Below are positions 45,214-53,829 of a stretch of 64,000 nucleotides of DNA, in pieces. Every line of letters starts with the position of its first letter. The first letter of the stretch is position 1. The notes below the pieces were generated by a model that had not been told where the DNA came from, ran no database searches, and worked only from the letters and a program-made list of their open reading frames with translations. Made by a program: the position numbers and the translations under genes. The stretch covers positions 402,616 through 466,615 of the forward strand of contig NZ_LFMW01000004.1 of the NCBI RefSeq assembly GCF_001050345.1, in the 5' to 3' direction. The stretch is from Pseudomonas fildesensis. GTDB lineage: Bacteria > Pseudomonadota > Gammaproteobacteria > Pseudomonadales > Pseudomonadaceae.

Positions 45214-46101
45214 TTATTTGGGCTTGCGATAGCTGTTGATGATCGCCGAGAAGTCCTTGCCCCCTTCCCCACGCTGGCTCATCGATTGATACAACTGCTG
45301 GGCCACGGCGCCGAGGATCACCGGCTGGTGGGCCTGGCGCGCGGCTTCGGTGGCCAGGCCGAGGTCTTTGAGCATCAGGTCGGCGCCAAAACCTCCGGTG
45401 TAGCCACGCGACGATGGTGCGGTTTCGATCACGCCCGGCCATGGGTTGTAGGTGTCGGAACTCCAGCAGCGGCCGGTGGAGCTGTTGATGATCCCGGCCA
45501 GCACTTGGGTGTCGATACCCAGCGCGTCGCCCAGGGCCATGGCTTCGCTGACGCCGACCATGCTGATACCCAATAGCAGGTTGTTACAGATCTTGGCGAT
45601 TTGCCCGGTGCCTACGTCGCCGCAGTGCACAATATTGCGGCCCATCTGTGCCAGCACCGGTTGCAGAGTGGCAAACAGTTCCGGGGTGGCGCCGACCATG
45701 AAGGTCAGGGTGCCCGCACTGGCGCCGCCGGTGCCGCCGGAGACCGGGGCGTCGGCCACAACAACACCTTGCTTGGCCGCCGCAGCGGCGACATCGCGGA
45801 TGGTTTGCGGGTCGATGGTGCTGCAATCCACCGCCGGCACGCCTTTGCCGATGCCGGCCAAAACGCCGTCTTCATTCAGCCAGACGCTGCGTACATGGGC
45901 AGCAGCCGGCAGCATGGTAATCACCAGTTCGGCACCCTGGGCCGCATCACGCGGCGAGTCGCTGATGCTGCCGCCCAGCTCGGCCAGTTCCTTGAGCACG
46001 GCCTGGTTCAGGTCGAACAGGTTCAGCGCGTGCCCGGCCTTGATCAGGTTGCGGGCCATGGGTGCGCCCATGTTGCCCAAGCCGATAAATGCAATCTTCA
46101 T
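45214..46101 (-). CDS. mmsB: 3-Hydroxyisobutyrate dehydrogenase
   Basis: A 295-residue beta-hydroxyacid dehydrogenase. The N-terminal Rossmann motif is G7-L-G-N-M-G12, the substrate motif D-A-P-V-S-G-G-T-G-G-A is in the middle, and the catalytic lysine is in G-T-G-Q-I-A-K-I-C-N-N. It oxidises 3-hydroxyisobutyrate to methylmalonate semialdehyde in valine breakdown, using NAD. It starts 15 bases after mmsA, with GGGAG before the ATG. Confidence 0.95.
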   Translation of the reverse strand: MKIAFIGLGNMGAPMARNLIKAGHALNLFDLNQAVLKELAELGGSISDSPRDAAQGAELVITMLPAAAHVRSVWLNEDGVLAGIGKGVPAVDCSTIDPQTIRDVAAAAAKQGVVVADAPVSGGTGGASAGTLTFMVGATPELFATLQPVLAQMGRNIVHCGDVGTGQIAKICNNLLLGISMVGVSEAMALGDALGIDTQVLAGIINSSTGRCWSSDTYNPWPGVIETAPSSRGYTGGFGADLMLKDLGLATEAARQAHQPVILGAVAQQLYQSMSQRGEGGKDFSAIINSYRKPK

Positions 46102-46116
46102 GGTCGTCTCCCGTAA

Positions 46117-47634
46117 TCAGCGCAGGTTGATGGTGGTGTTGACGCCATCGTTGACCGTGTCGTCATCGAACCAGCGGCTCGTGACGGTTTTGGTCTGGGT
46201 GTAGAACTGCACCACTTGCTTGCCGTACGGGCCGAGGTCGCCGAGCTTGGAGCCACGGGAACCGGTAAAGCTGAAGAACGGCACCGGCACCGGGATCGGG
46301 ATGTTGATGCCGACCTGGCCTACATCGATTTCGCTCTGGAATTTACGCGCCGCTGCACCGCTCTGGGTGAACAGGCCGGTGCCGTTGCCAAACGGGTTGG
46401 CGTTGACCAATGCGATGGCCTGGTCGAGGGTGTCGACTTCCAGCACCACCAGCACCGGGCCGAAGATTTCCTGGGTGTAGATCTGCATATCGGTGGTGAC
46501 GCCCGAGAACAACGTCGGGCCGACAAAGTTGCCTTGCTCAAAGCCCGGCACCAGGATGTCGCGGCCGTCGAGTTCCAGCTTGGCGCCTTCTTTCACACCG
46601 CTTTCGATCAGTTCCAGGATGCGTGCCTTGGCGCGCTTGGAAATCACCGGGCCCACATCAGTACCCGCTTCGCTGCCGGCATTCACTTTGAGTTTTTGCG
46701 CCAGCGCCTTGAGGTCCGGCAGCCATTGCTTGGCCGCGCCCACCAGCACCACCACCGAGGTGGCCATGCAACGCTGGCCCGCTGCGCCGAAACCGGCACC
46801 GACCAGCGCGTTGAGGGTGTGTTCGCGGTTGGCGTCCGGCAGCACCACGGCGTGGTTCTTGGCGCCCATCATCGATTGCACGCGCTTGCCGTGTTTGCCA
46901 GCCAGGTCGTAGACGTGGGTGCCGACGGCGGTCGAACCCACGAAGGACACAGCCTTGATGTCTTTATGGGTGCACAGCGCATCCACCACGTCCTTGCCGC
47001 CGTGCACCACGTTGAGCACGCCGGCCGGTACGCCGGCTTCCAGCGCCAGCTCCACCAGCAGCACGGTCGACAGCGGGTCTTGCTCGGACGGTTTGAGTAC
47101 GAAGGTGTTACCGCAGGCAATCGCCATCGGGAACATCCACAGCGGAATCATCGCCGGGAAGTTGAACGGGGTGATGCCGGCGCACACGCCGATGGGTTGG
47201 CGCAGGGTGTAGGTATCGACCCCACCGGCGACGTTTTCAGCGAATTCGCCCATCTGCAACGTGCCGATGGAGCACGCATGCTCCACTACTTCGAGGCCAC
47301 GGAAAATATCGCCCTCGGCGTCGGCAATGGTCTTGCCCTGCTCGGCGCTGAGGACGACGGCGATGCGCTTGGAATGTTCACGGATCAAGGCTTGCAGCTT
47401 GAGCATGATGCGCATGCGCGCGCCAATCGGCGTCAGCTTCCAGGTCTGGAAGGCGCGATGGGCAGCGTCGATGGCAGCGTTGACTTCATCGGCAGTGGCG
47501 AAGGGGACTTTGGCCAGCACTTGCTGGGTGGCCGGGTTGACGATGTCTTGCCAGTGGGTGGTCTTGGACTCGACCCATTCACCGTTGATCAGCAACTTGA
47601 CCTGTTGCACGGAAATGTCGGCAGATGCGTTCAT
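46117..47634 (-). CDS. mmsA: Methylmalonate-semialdehyde dehydrogenase (acylating)
   Basis: A 505-residue CoA-dependent aldehyde dehydrogenase. The catalytic C289 is in G-Q-R-C-M-A, the typical MMSDH environment; [11 protein letters not shown] lies at 156-166. It turns methylmalonate semialdehyde to propionyl-CoA in valine catabolism. I use the ATG at 47634 with GGAGA upstream. A LysR gene starts 131 bases away in the other direction and is the likely regulator; P. aeruginosa uses an AraC-type MmsR, so the control differs. Confidence 0.95.
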   Translation of the reverse strand: MNASADISVQQVKLLINGEWVESKTTHWQDIVNPATQQVLAKVPFATADEVNAAIDAAHRAFQTWKLTPIGARMRIMLKLQALIREHSKRIAVVLSAEQGKTIADAEGDIFRGLEVVEHACSIGTLQMGEFAENVAGGVDTYTLRQPIGVCAGITPFNFPAMIPLWMFPMAIACGNTFVLKPSEQDPLSTVLLVELALEAGVPAGVLNVVHGGKDVVDALCTHKDIKAVSFVGSTAVGTHVYDLAGKHGKRVQSMMGAKNHAVVLPDANREHTLNALVGAGFGAAGQRCMATSVVVLVGAAKQWLPDLKALAQKLKVNAGSEAGTDVGPVISKRAKARILELIESGVKEGAKLELDGRDILVPGFEQGNFVGPTLFSGVTTDMQIYTQEIFGPVLVVLEVDTLDQAIALVNANPFGNGTGLFTQSGAAARKFQSEIDVGQVGINIPIPVPVPFFSFTGSRGSKLGDLGPYGKQVVQFYTQTKTVTSRWFDDDTVNDGVNTTINLR

Positions 47635-47765
47635 GTGGTCTCCAAATCTTATATTTATGCAGAGAACCAAGGCGTTGAATCACCTTGAGGATGAGGCGTT
47701 CGGACTGTTTTTGGAGTATAGATGTGCAAACTTCTAATAAGAACGCACATAAAAGCCGGTCCAAT

Positions 47766-48713
47766 ATGCAAAAAAACATCACATCACTGGGCTCCCTGAA
47801 CTGGGATGACCTGAAGTTTTTCCTCGAAGTGGCCCGCACCCGCAAGGCCAGCGTCGCCGCCAAGCGCTTGGCGGTGGACTACACCACCGTGTCGCGGCGT
47901 ATCAGCTCGCTGGAAGTGTCACTCGGCACCCTGCTGTTTGAAAAATCCCGGACGAGCGGTTTTGTGCTCACCCCCGAAGGCCAGCGTTTGCTCGGTTATG
48001 CCGAGTCCATCGAAAGCACGCTGCACATGGCGTGCGAGCAAGTGTCCGGCTCCGGCGTGGCGCTGTCCGGCCATGTGCGCATGGGCTGCACCGAAGGTTT
48101 TGGCAGCTTCTTCGTCACCCCGCAGTTAAGCCACTTCGTCGACACCTACCCGGCGATCTCGGTGGACATCCTGCCACTGCCCCACTTCATCAGCCTGTCC
48201 AAGCGCGAAGCCGACATCGTCATCGCCCTGGAGCGCCCGGAACACGGGCCCTACGTGTGCTGCAAATTGTGCGACTACAAACTGCAGCTGTACGCGACCC
48301 AGGAATACCTCGACCAACACCCGCCCATCCAGCGCCCGGCCGACTTGGCCGAGCATCCATTTATCAGCTATGTGGATGACCTGGCGTTCAGCTCGGAGCT
48401 GTTGTACCTGGCAAACGTAGTGCCCGGCGCCAGCGCCAGCTTGCGCAGTACCAGCGTGATTGCGCAGTACGTGGCGGCGCAGCAGGGCCGGTCGATGGCG
48501 ATATTGCCGTGCTTTTTGGCGGCGCAGGATCCGCGGTTGTTGCCGGTGCTGGGGGAGCAAATTTCGATCACGCGGCAATTTTGGATGTACTGCCGGGAGG
48601 ATTTGAGAAAGTTGAAGCGGATTACGTTGTTGTGGGATTACATCCGGGAGGTAACGGAGCAGAACCAGGGGTTGTTGATGGGGCAAACGCGGGAGATCAA
48701 GTTCGCGGATTAA
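47766..48713 (+). CDS. LysR family regulator of mmsAB
   Basis: A 315-residue LTTR. The helix-turn-helix (about 10-70) has L-N-W-D-D-L-K-F-F-L-E-V-A-R and K-A-S-V-A-A-K-R-L-A-V-D-Y-T-T-V-S-R-R-I, and the effector domain covers about 100-300. It is divergent from mmsAB, so it probably controls valine catabolism. The ATG at 47766 is preferred; a longer in-frame reading from 47685 has no family features. Confidence 0.87.
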   Translation: MQKNITSLGSLNWDDLKFFLEVARTRKASVAAKRLAVDYTTVSRRISSLEVSLGTLLFEKSRTSGFVLTPEGQRLLGYAESIESTLHMACEQVSGSGVALSGHVRMGCTEGFGSFFVTPQLSHFVDTYPAISVDILPLPHFISLSKREADIVIALERPEHGPYVCCKLCDYKLQLYATQEYLDQHPPIQRPADLAEHPFISYVDDLAFSSELLYLANVVPGASASLRSTSVIAQYVAAQQGRSMAILPCFLAAQDPRLLPVLGEQISITRQFWMYCREDLRKLKRITLLWDYIREVTEQNQGLLMGQTREIKFAD

Positions 48714-49043
48714 AGGGCCAGCAGCGACGATTCGCTTTAAATTGCAGGACGTTTCCTAGAGACTCTCCACCCTATTGCGCCTTACCGTTTGGGTCACTAG
48801 CCTCCCTGGGTCGCTGCACATCAGCGACCGGGTTTAGCGATCCGGGTTTCAGGCGTGACACTGTCCCAACAGTATTGGCTGGCTCTAGTCAGCTTTTAGC
48901 GTTTTATGGCGGCTGTGTGCGGGAGACTTTCGAGTCTACCCGGGATGCGCTCTGGCCCGGATCGCTAACCTGCACACAGCTGCCACCCTCTTCATGTTTA
49001 GCGATGTGATGTGGCAGCTCTACTTCAGCAGAGAGCAATCATC
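48714..49043 (+). ncRNA. Structured leader upstream of the DUF3077-like gene
   Basis: The 330-base gap has strong RNA structure. A hairpin GGTCGCTG-CACAT-CAGCGACC lies at 48809-48829. A 13-base-pair helix pairs 48908-48920 with 48972-48984 (GGCGGCTGTGTGC with GCACACAGCTGCC). It encloses AGACT-TTCG-AGTCT (48924-48937) and CCGGG/CCCGG (48940-48960), so it folds as a three-way junction. TTTAGCG recurs three times (near 48833, 48895 and 48988). I recall similar leaders before other DUF3077/DUF6124 genes in Pseudomonas but cannot check it. It could be a cis-regulatory RNA or a repeated element. Confidence 0.6.
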
Positions 49044-49334
49044 ATGAGCAAAATCGTCCCCGATCCACCGCTGTCCTCCCTCACCACCCTCGGCGTCGTC
49101 ACCTTCGGCGACTACGGCGAAAACCAAAAACCGCTGTTCCGCGTCAACGCCGGCATGCCCCTCGGCGAAGCGCTGGAACACGCCTCCACCCTGCTTTACT
49201 ACTCCAAGAAACTCGCGATGGAAGCCGCCATGGATGTGCGCGGCGAGCAATATGCGTGGGCGGCGCATTACCTGTGTGAAATGGGCAAGGCGGTGGTGGA
49301 TGACCTGACGCAGGCGATGACGCCAAGCAGTTAA
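49044..49334 (+). CDS. DUF3077/DUF6124-type small protein
   Basis: A 96-residue protein, cytoplasmic by sequence. The core F-R-V-N-A-G-M-P-L-G-E-A-L-E-H-A-S followed by an amphipathic helix pair fits the DUF3077-like family found in many copies in Pseudomonas. Function is unknown; the two long helices (about 45-93) suggest a helical hairpin. Its 3' part (from 49163) is repeated at 51768. The ATG at 49044 has GAGAG upstream and follows the structured leader. Confidence 0.75.
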   Translation: MSKIVPDPPLSSLTTLGVVTFGDYGENQKPLFRVNAGMPLGEALEHASTLLYYSKKLAMEAAMDVRGEQYAWAAHYLCEMGKAVVDDLTQAMTPSS

Positions 49335-49346
49335 GCGAACACCGTT

Positions 49347-49380
49347 TAAATGTGGGATTGGCTTGCTCCCTCCCACATTT
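49347..49380. terminator. REP-like terminator hairpin
   Basis: AAATGTGGGA and TCCCACATTT pair around TTGGCTTGCTCCC. It lies after the DUF3077-like gene and overlaps the stop of the convergent LysR gene. Confidence 0.7.
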
Positions 49381-50326
49381 AAACCGCGCCAGCCCCGGCT
49401 ATTTGCGGATGCCGAGCCCGAACGTCCCGCAGAAACTCAACCGCACTGATCTTGAGCCAATCAATTAACCGAGCAATATCCGGCTCCGACTGCCGTCCCT
49501 TTCGGCAAATAATGTAGTAGGCCGCTGGCGACATCATCACGGGGCTATTCAACGCAACCAACGCACCGCCTTCCAATTGGTCATACACCAATGCAGTCCT
49601 ACCCAGCGCTATTCCTCCGCCCTTCACCGCCAGACTGATCGCTAGGCTCGAATCCGGAAATCGAGGCCCATGGTGATAAGGCGACGCCGCCAGCCCCTGA
49701 AACGCAAACCAGTTTTCCCACCCCGGACACACCTGATCATCCACCCGATGAATCAACGGATATCGGGCGATATCCTCCAGCGCAATATCACCCTTCAACC
49801 GCAAAAACTCGGGAGAACAAACGGGGAACACTGCGTCTCGCATCAGCAATTCGACATGATGATCCGGGTACTCACCGTACCCCATCACCACCGCGACGTC
49901 GTATTGATGAGCCTCCAAACTGGCGCTATTCATGTCGGCGCTAGTCAATACCAGATCAAGGTTGAACGAGGCCTCAGTGTGAGAGCCATGCATTCTGGGG
50001 ATTAGCCACGTTGAACAGAGGGAAGACGTGCAGGAGAGGTACAACGGTTGGGATTTACCGGGATTGAGTGAATGCAGTACCCCATCCAGCGCCTTGAAAA
50101 ACCCATCGGTAACCGGCAACAACGCCTGCCCCGCTGCCGTCAGCTTGACGCCGCGTGAATGCCGCTCAAACAACTGCACGCCCCACCACTCCTCCAGGCC
50201 TGCAATTTGATGACTGATTGCACTGGCGGTGAGGTTAAGCTCAGAGGCCGCACGCGCAAAACTACCGGTTTGCGCAGCGCTGACGAACGCTTGAAGCATC
50301 GGTGTGGGAGGCGGACGCTGGGCCAT
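49379..50326 (-). CDS. LysR family regulator (GcvA-like)
   Basis: A 315-residue LTTR of the GcvA/AmpR branch, with P-M-L-Q-A-F-V-S-A-A-Q-T-G-S-F-A-R-A-A-S-E-L-N-L-T-A-S-A-I-S-H-Q split over the helix-turn-helix (about 8-66). The effector domain covers about 95-300. The start at 50326 overlaps the stop of the EamA gene by TGATG, so it is co-translated and probably controls that transporter. Base composition is less GC-rich than the core genes. Confidence 0.85.
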   Translation of the reverse strand: MAQRPPPTPMLQAFVSAAQTGSFARAASELNLTASAISHQIAGLEEWWGVQLFERHSRGVKLTAAGQALLPVTDGFFKALDGVLHSLNPGKSQPLYLSCTSSLCSTWLIPRMHGSHTEASFNLDLVLTSADMNSASLEAHQYDVAVVMGYGEYPDHHVELLMRDAVFPVCSPEFLRLKGDIALEDIARYPLIHRVDDQVCPGWENWFAFQGLAASPYHHGPRFPDSSLAISLAVKGGGIALGRTALVYDQLEGGALVALNSPVMMSPAAYYIICRKGRQSEPDIARLIDWLKISAVEFLRDVRARHPQIAGAGAV

Positions 50327-51174
50327 CAGGTGCTCACTTTGATCAAGATGATCCCGCAAACAATGACGAATGCCGAAAGCATCCGTCGCCAACCGAACCG
50401 CTCATGAAAGAATAGAGCGGCAATAATGGCGCCGATAATAACACTGGTTTCCCGCAGCGCAGAGACCTTGGCCACCGCGTCCAGCGACAACGCAAACAAC
50501 ACCAATCCGTATGACGCCAGGTAAAAAACACCGCCTAATAGGCCGACTCGCCAATGCCCACGTATCGCATGAGCCAAGGCCGAACGCTCCTTGCAAAACG
50601 CCAGCACCGGGATCGGAATACTCTGGAACGCCGTCAGGTAGATGATGTATTGCAACACCGTCTCACTGGCTCTTACACCTTTGGCGTCCACTACCGTGTA
50701 AGACGCGATAAACACCCCGGCGCAAACCGCCATCAGGATCGGCTTGAACATCTGCGCCGTCATCCTGCGCACAAAGGTGAGGCTGATAATTCCCACACAA
50801 ATCAGCAACACTCCCACCAGCGCCTGGAGTGACAACTGTTCGTGCAACAGAAAGTAGGAAAATAGCGCGACCAATACTGGCGGCACCCCACGCATCACAG
50901 GGTAAACCTGACCGAAGTCACCCGTTTCGTACGCTTTGATCAGAAATAGCCGATAGACCGTATTAAGCAACACGGAGACGAGGATATAGCCCCCTACCTC
51001 CAGGCTCGGCACACTAACAAGCGGCAACGCCAACAGGCATATCACCAACGCGGTGCCATCCACCATGGCCAAGGTCATGAAGCGACTGCTACCGGCGCGG
51101 ACTACGGCGTTCCAAGTGGCGTGCATAAAGGCAGAGATCAAGACCAGCGTGATCGCGATTTCGGAGTTGTCCAT
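50326..51174 (-). CDS. EamA (DMT) family transporter
   Basis: A 282-residue inner-membrane protein with ten hydrophobic segments in two EamA repeats (about 5-135 and 145-280). DMT carriers of this type export amino acids or other metabolites. It is upstream of and coupled to the LysR gene. The pair with the orphan gene beside it is bracketed by the duplicated DUF3077-like sequence, so it was probably gained as a unit. Confidence 0.87.
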   Translation of the reverse strand: MDNSEIAITLVLISAFMHATWNAVVRAGSSRFMTLAMVDGTALVICLLALPLVSVPSLEVGGYILVSVLLNTVYRLFLIKAYETGDFGQVYPVMRGVPPVLVALFSYFLLHEQLSLQALVGVLLICVGIISLTFVRRMTAQMFKPILMAVCAGVFIASYTVVDAKGVRASETVLQYIIYLTAFQSIPIPVLAFCKERSALAHAIRGHWRVGLLGGVFYLASYGLVLFALSLDAVAKVSALRETSVIIGAIIAALFFHERFGWRRMLSAFVIVCGIILIKVST

Positions 51175-51267
51175 GGGTCTCGGCTTTTTCTTTTGGAGAC
51201 AATAAGGCTTCGAATGTTTGGCAGACCCTATCTGAAACCCTTGCTCATCCAGGTATCGAGATAGCGC

Positions 51268-51600
51268 TCAAGAAAAGTCAAAATGCACAGCATTGGGTGC
51301 ACTTTTCGACAGCGCTAACCGTTCCAACTGACCAATCACTGTTGCATTTCGGAACGTAACTTGGCTCTTCGAATCTCGGGCCGCGATTGCCTGACTATCA
51401 CGTTGCAACGTCGAGAACATAGACGAATCAACTGTTACATCAGCGCCAGAATAAATGAGAGCAAGTACCTCAGGATTACTGATAGATATCGGCTGCTTTT
51501 CCAGAAAGTCTGTTTGTGCGCCTTGTAACTCATCAGCCAATACTGTTGAACATCGGGTTTTAGATACCTCTTGGCGAAAATTACTGACATTTATGTTCAT
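51268..51600 (-). CDS. Hypothetical protein (orphan)
   Basis: A 110-residue protein I do not recognise, with no signal peptide or membrane segment. It is polar and rich in Ser, Thr and Ala, with D-F-L-E-K-Q-P-I-S-I-S-N-P-E-V-L-A-L-I-Y-S-G-A split over its middle. AAGGA lies at a good distance before the ATG, which supports it as real. Its GC content is visibly lower than the flanks. It lies alone between the EamA gene and the DUF3077-like fragment. Confidence 0.55.
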   Translation of the reverse strand: MNINVSNFRQEVSKTRCSTVLADELQGAQTDFLEKQPISISNPEVLALIYSGADVTVDSSMFSTLQRDSQAIAARDSKSQVTFRNATVIGQLERLALSKSAPNAVHFDFS

Positions 51601-51767
51601 CGCAATCCTTTACGGGGCTTAGTTGGAGCGGCCATTTAACTAAGCCCACCACTTGCGAAAAAGCGAAATCTCATCAACCTAGCCGTCAAAATTCGTCATG
51701 GCAGACCTTTCCTACAGGGGAAGTACTTGACGGTCGTTGCTGGGGTCAGGTCATGGTGCGTCAAACC

Positions 51768-51944
51768 CGGCGAAGCGCTGGAACACGCCTCCACCCTGCT
51801 TTACTACTCCAAGAAACTCGCGATGGAAGCCGCCATGGATGTGCGCGGCGAGCAATATGCGTGGGCTGCGCATTACCTGTGTGAGATGGGCAAAGCCGTG
51901 GTGGATGACCTGACACAGGCGATGACGCCAAGTAGTTAAGCGAA
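51768..51944 (+). pseudogene. 3' fragment of the DUF3077-like gene (177-bp duplicate)
   Basis: These 177 bases match 49163-49339 with six differences. All six are at third codon positions and leave the protein unchanged, up to the stop at 51937-51939. The first 40 codons of the full gene are missing; the frame stays open upstream to a TTG at 51727 but with unrelated sequence and no clear ribosome site. The structured leader is absent. It is a remnant or a recombination scar, though a short product cannot be excluded. Confidence 0.85.
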
Positions 51945-51949
51945 TAGAT

Positions 51950-52062
51950 CGGTCCCACGCTCTGCGTGGAAATGCATCTTGTGACGCTCTGCATCAAGAC
52001 TTTAAGAGCAGACGCAGAGCGTCCCGGGCGCCATTCCCACGCAGAGCGTGGGAACGATCAGC
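51950..52062. repeat. REP-like inverted repeat (copy of the 2782-2911 family)
   Basis: GGTCCCACGCTCTGCGTGG and its complement CCACGCAGAGCGTGGGAACG flank an inner degraded pair GACGCTCTGC and GCAGAGCGTC. With the fragment before it, it accounts for the 470-base stretch 51601-52070; the first 165 bases of that stretch show nothing I can name. Confidence 0.8.
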
Positions 52063-52070
52063 CCGCAGGG

Positions 52071-52586
52071 TCAGTCCGCAATCACCACAATCGACACCCG
52101 CCGATTCTCGGTGCGCCCCGTCGCTGTGTCGTTGGCGGCCACGGGCTGACTACTGCCCAGGCCGCGCAGTTGAATGTTTTCTTCTTTCACGCCCACACGG
52201 GTCAGCACCGTAGCCACACTTTTGGCGCGGCGCAGGGACAGTTGCTGGTTGTAGGTTTCTTTACCCGACGTATCAGTGTGGCCGTCGACACGTACGCGCT
52301 CGATACCCACGCCCAGCAAGGCCTTGCCGATGCGTTCGACGATGTCGGTACTGGGTTGGTTGAGGGTTTCGACGTCGCTGCCAAACAGCACTTTGCCCGA
52401 CAGGCCAAACGCCCAGCCTTCGTCGGTGAGTTCAAAGCCTTGTTGTTTGAGCACGGCGACTTGCGCCGGGGTCAGGCCTTTGGGTGGGGCAGTCTGGCAG
52501 CCGCCGAGGGCCAGGCAGGCCACCAGCAATGAGAAAAATAAAACGCGTGCGGTCGAGAACAAGGGTTTAACTCCTGTGATGAACAT
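52071..52586 (-). CDS. yfiB: OmpA-like lipoprotein YfiB
   Basis: A 171-residue outer-membrane lipoprotein. The signal peptide ends in the lipobox L-G-G-C30. The C-terminal OmpA/Pal domain (about 60-168) has V-D-G-H-T-D-T-S-G and L-S-L-R-R-A-K-S-V, which bind peptidoglycan. YfiB sequesters YfiR in the periplasm and so releases the cyclase YfiN. It overlaps yfiN by 20 bases. Confidence 0.92.
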   Translation of the reverse strand: MFITGVKPLFSTARVLFFSLLVACLALGGCQTAPPKGLTPAQVAVLKQQGFELTDEGWAFGLSGKVLFGSDVETLNQPSTDIVERIGKALLGVGIERVRVDGHTDTSGKETYNQQLSLRRAKSVATVLTRVGVKEENIQLRGLGSSQPVAANDTATGRTENRRVSIVVIAD

Positions 52587-53829
52587 TGACGACGGGGGCT
52601 TCCGATTCCGCCGTTTGCTGGCCACCCTGGGACAGGCGCTTGGCCTGGTACATCGCCGCATCGGCGGCGTTGAGCAGGGTGCCGGGGGTGGCGCCATGGT
52701 CGGGATAAATGGCGATGCCGATACTGAGAGAGGTCAGCACTTGGGTATTGCCTGGCACCTCAATCGGTAGGTCCATGCTGGCGAGGATCTTGTCGGCAAT
52801 GCGCTGCGCATCTTCGACCTTGTGCAAGGGCGCCAGCAGGATCGCGAATTCATCGCCACCCAGGCGCGCCACCAGGTCATCGTCACGCAATTGCGCTCGC
52901 ACGCGGTCGGCGACGGCCACCAGCACGGCATCGCCGGCGGCGTGGCCGAAGTTGTCGTTGATGTCTTTGAATCGGTCGCTGTCGAGGAACAGCACCGCCA
53001 CGCGCTCGTTGGCCTTGGCGGCGCTGCGCAGGGCGCGGATCAGGCGGCCTTCGAAGAATGCGCGGTTGGGCAGGCCGGTCAGGCTGTCGTGGTTGGCCTG
53101 GTGGGTGAGGGTTTCGTTTTCACTTTGCAGGTGGCTCTGCCAGGCTTCCATTTCGCCGAGCAGGGCATTGAAGTCGCTGCCCAGGCTATCGAGTTCAGCG
53201 ATCTGCGCCGGCGGCACGCGGCGGTCGAAGTCGCGCTCGCTGCGGGCGGCGTGGGCAACGGCGGCGAGGCTTTGCAACGGCCCGGTGATGCCCCGCAACA
53301 GGCGCCGCGCCAGGTGCAAGGCCACCCAGGCGCTGAGGGCGGTGCAGATCAGAATCCCAGCCAGGCCGCTAAGCAGGAAGCGCAAAAGGCTGCCGCCATG
53401 GCCGGTCAGGTGAATGCTGCCGATGGTTCGGCCTTGATGCACGATCGGCTGGCTGATGGGCTGTTCGAGCAGCGTGTGCGCCAGTGACAGTTCGACCCGC
53501 GACAACATGCCGGTTTCCGGGCGTACCCATTGCGCCAGCAACTTGCCGTTGGCATCCAGCACTTGGGCCTCGGCCACTTCTTCGGTGGAGGCGATCAGGC
53601 TGAGGGCTTCGGTGGCCGCAGTGCTGTCGTTGAACACCACCGCCGCTTCCACTGTGTAGTTGATGGAGCGCGCGATCAGGTGCAGGTTGTGCTCGGCGTA
53701 TACACGCAGCGCCAGCACGCCGAGCAGGGTCAGGGAGACACTGGCCAGGGTCACTGCCACCAACGCCAGGATCAGGTGCCCCCGCCCGATAACGGAGCCC
53801 AGGGTCGGGCGCACTTTATCGACCTTCAT
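52567..53829 (-). CDS. yfiN: Diguanylate cyclase YfiN (TpbB)
   Basis: A 420-residue membrane cyclase. TM1 (about 17-42) and TM2 (about 148-172) flank a small periplasmic PAS-like sensor; HAMP (about 172-235) leads to the GGDEF domain. The active site is G-G-D-E-F (324-328) with a complete RxxD I-site (R315-D318) five residues before it. It makes cyclic-di-GMP and raises Pel/Psl-type exopolysaccharide and biofilm in P. aeruginosa. YfiR represses it. The ATGA overlap with yfiR shows coupling. Confidence 0.93.
   Translation of the reverse strand: MKVDKVRPTLGSVIGRGHLILALVAVTLASVSLTLLGVLALRVYAEHNLHLIARSINYTVEAAVVFNDSTAATEALSLIASTEEVAEAQVLDANGKLLAQWVRPETGMLSRVELSLAHTLLEQPISQPIVHQGRTIGSIHLTGHGGSLLRFLLSGLAGILICTALSAWVALHLARRLLRGITGPLQSLAAVAHAARSERDFDRRVPPAQIAELDSLGSDFNALLGEMEAWQSHLQSENETLTHQANHDSLTGLPNRAFFEGRLIRALRSAAKANERVAVLFLDSDRFKDINDNFGHAAGDAVLVAVADRVRAQLRDDDLVARLGGDEFAILLAPLHKVEDAQRIADKILASMDLPIEVPGNTQVLTSLSIGIAIYPDHGATPGTLLNAADAAMYQAKRLSQGGQQTAESEAPVVNVHHRS

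Noticed and set aside
46216..47688. 490-codon open frame opposite mmsA
   Set aside because: Antisense to a certain gene and of artefact-like composition.
48509..49009. Open frame across the structured leader (ending in L-P-P-S-S-C-L-A-M)
   Set aside because: It begins inside the LysR gene and runs through strong RNA helices; I read the region as structured RNA, although similar short 'proteins' are annotated elsewhere.
48714..49043. tRNA or rRNA fragment
   Set aside because: The folded region is a three-way junction without a T-loop, anticodon arm or CCA end.
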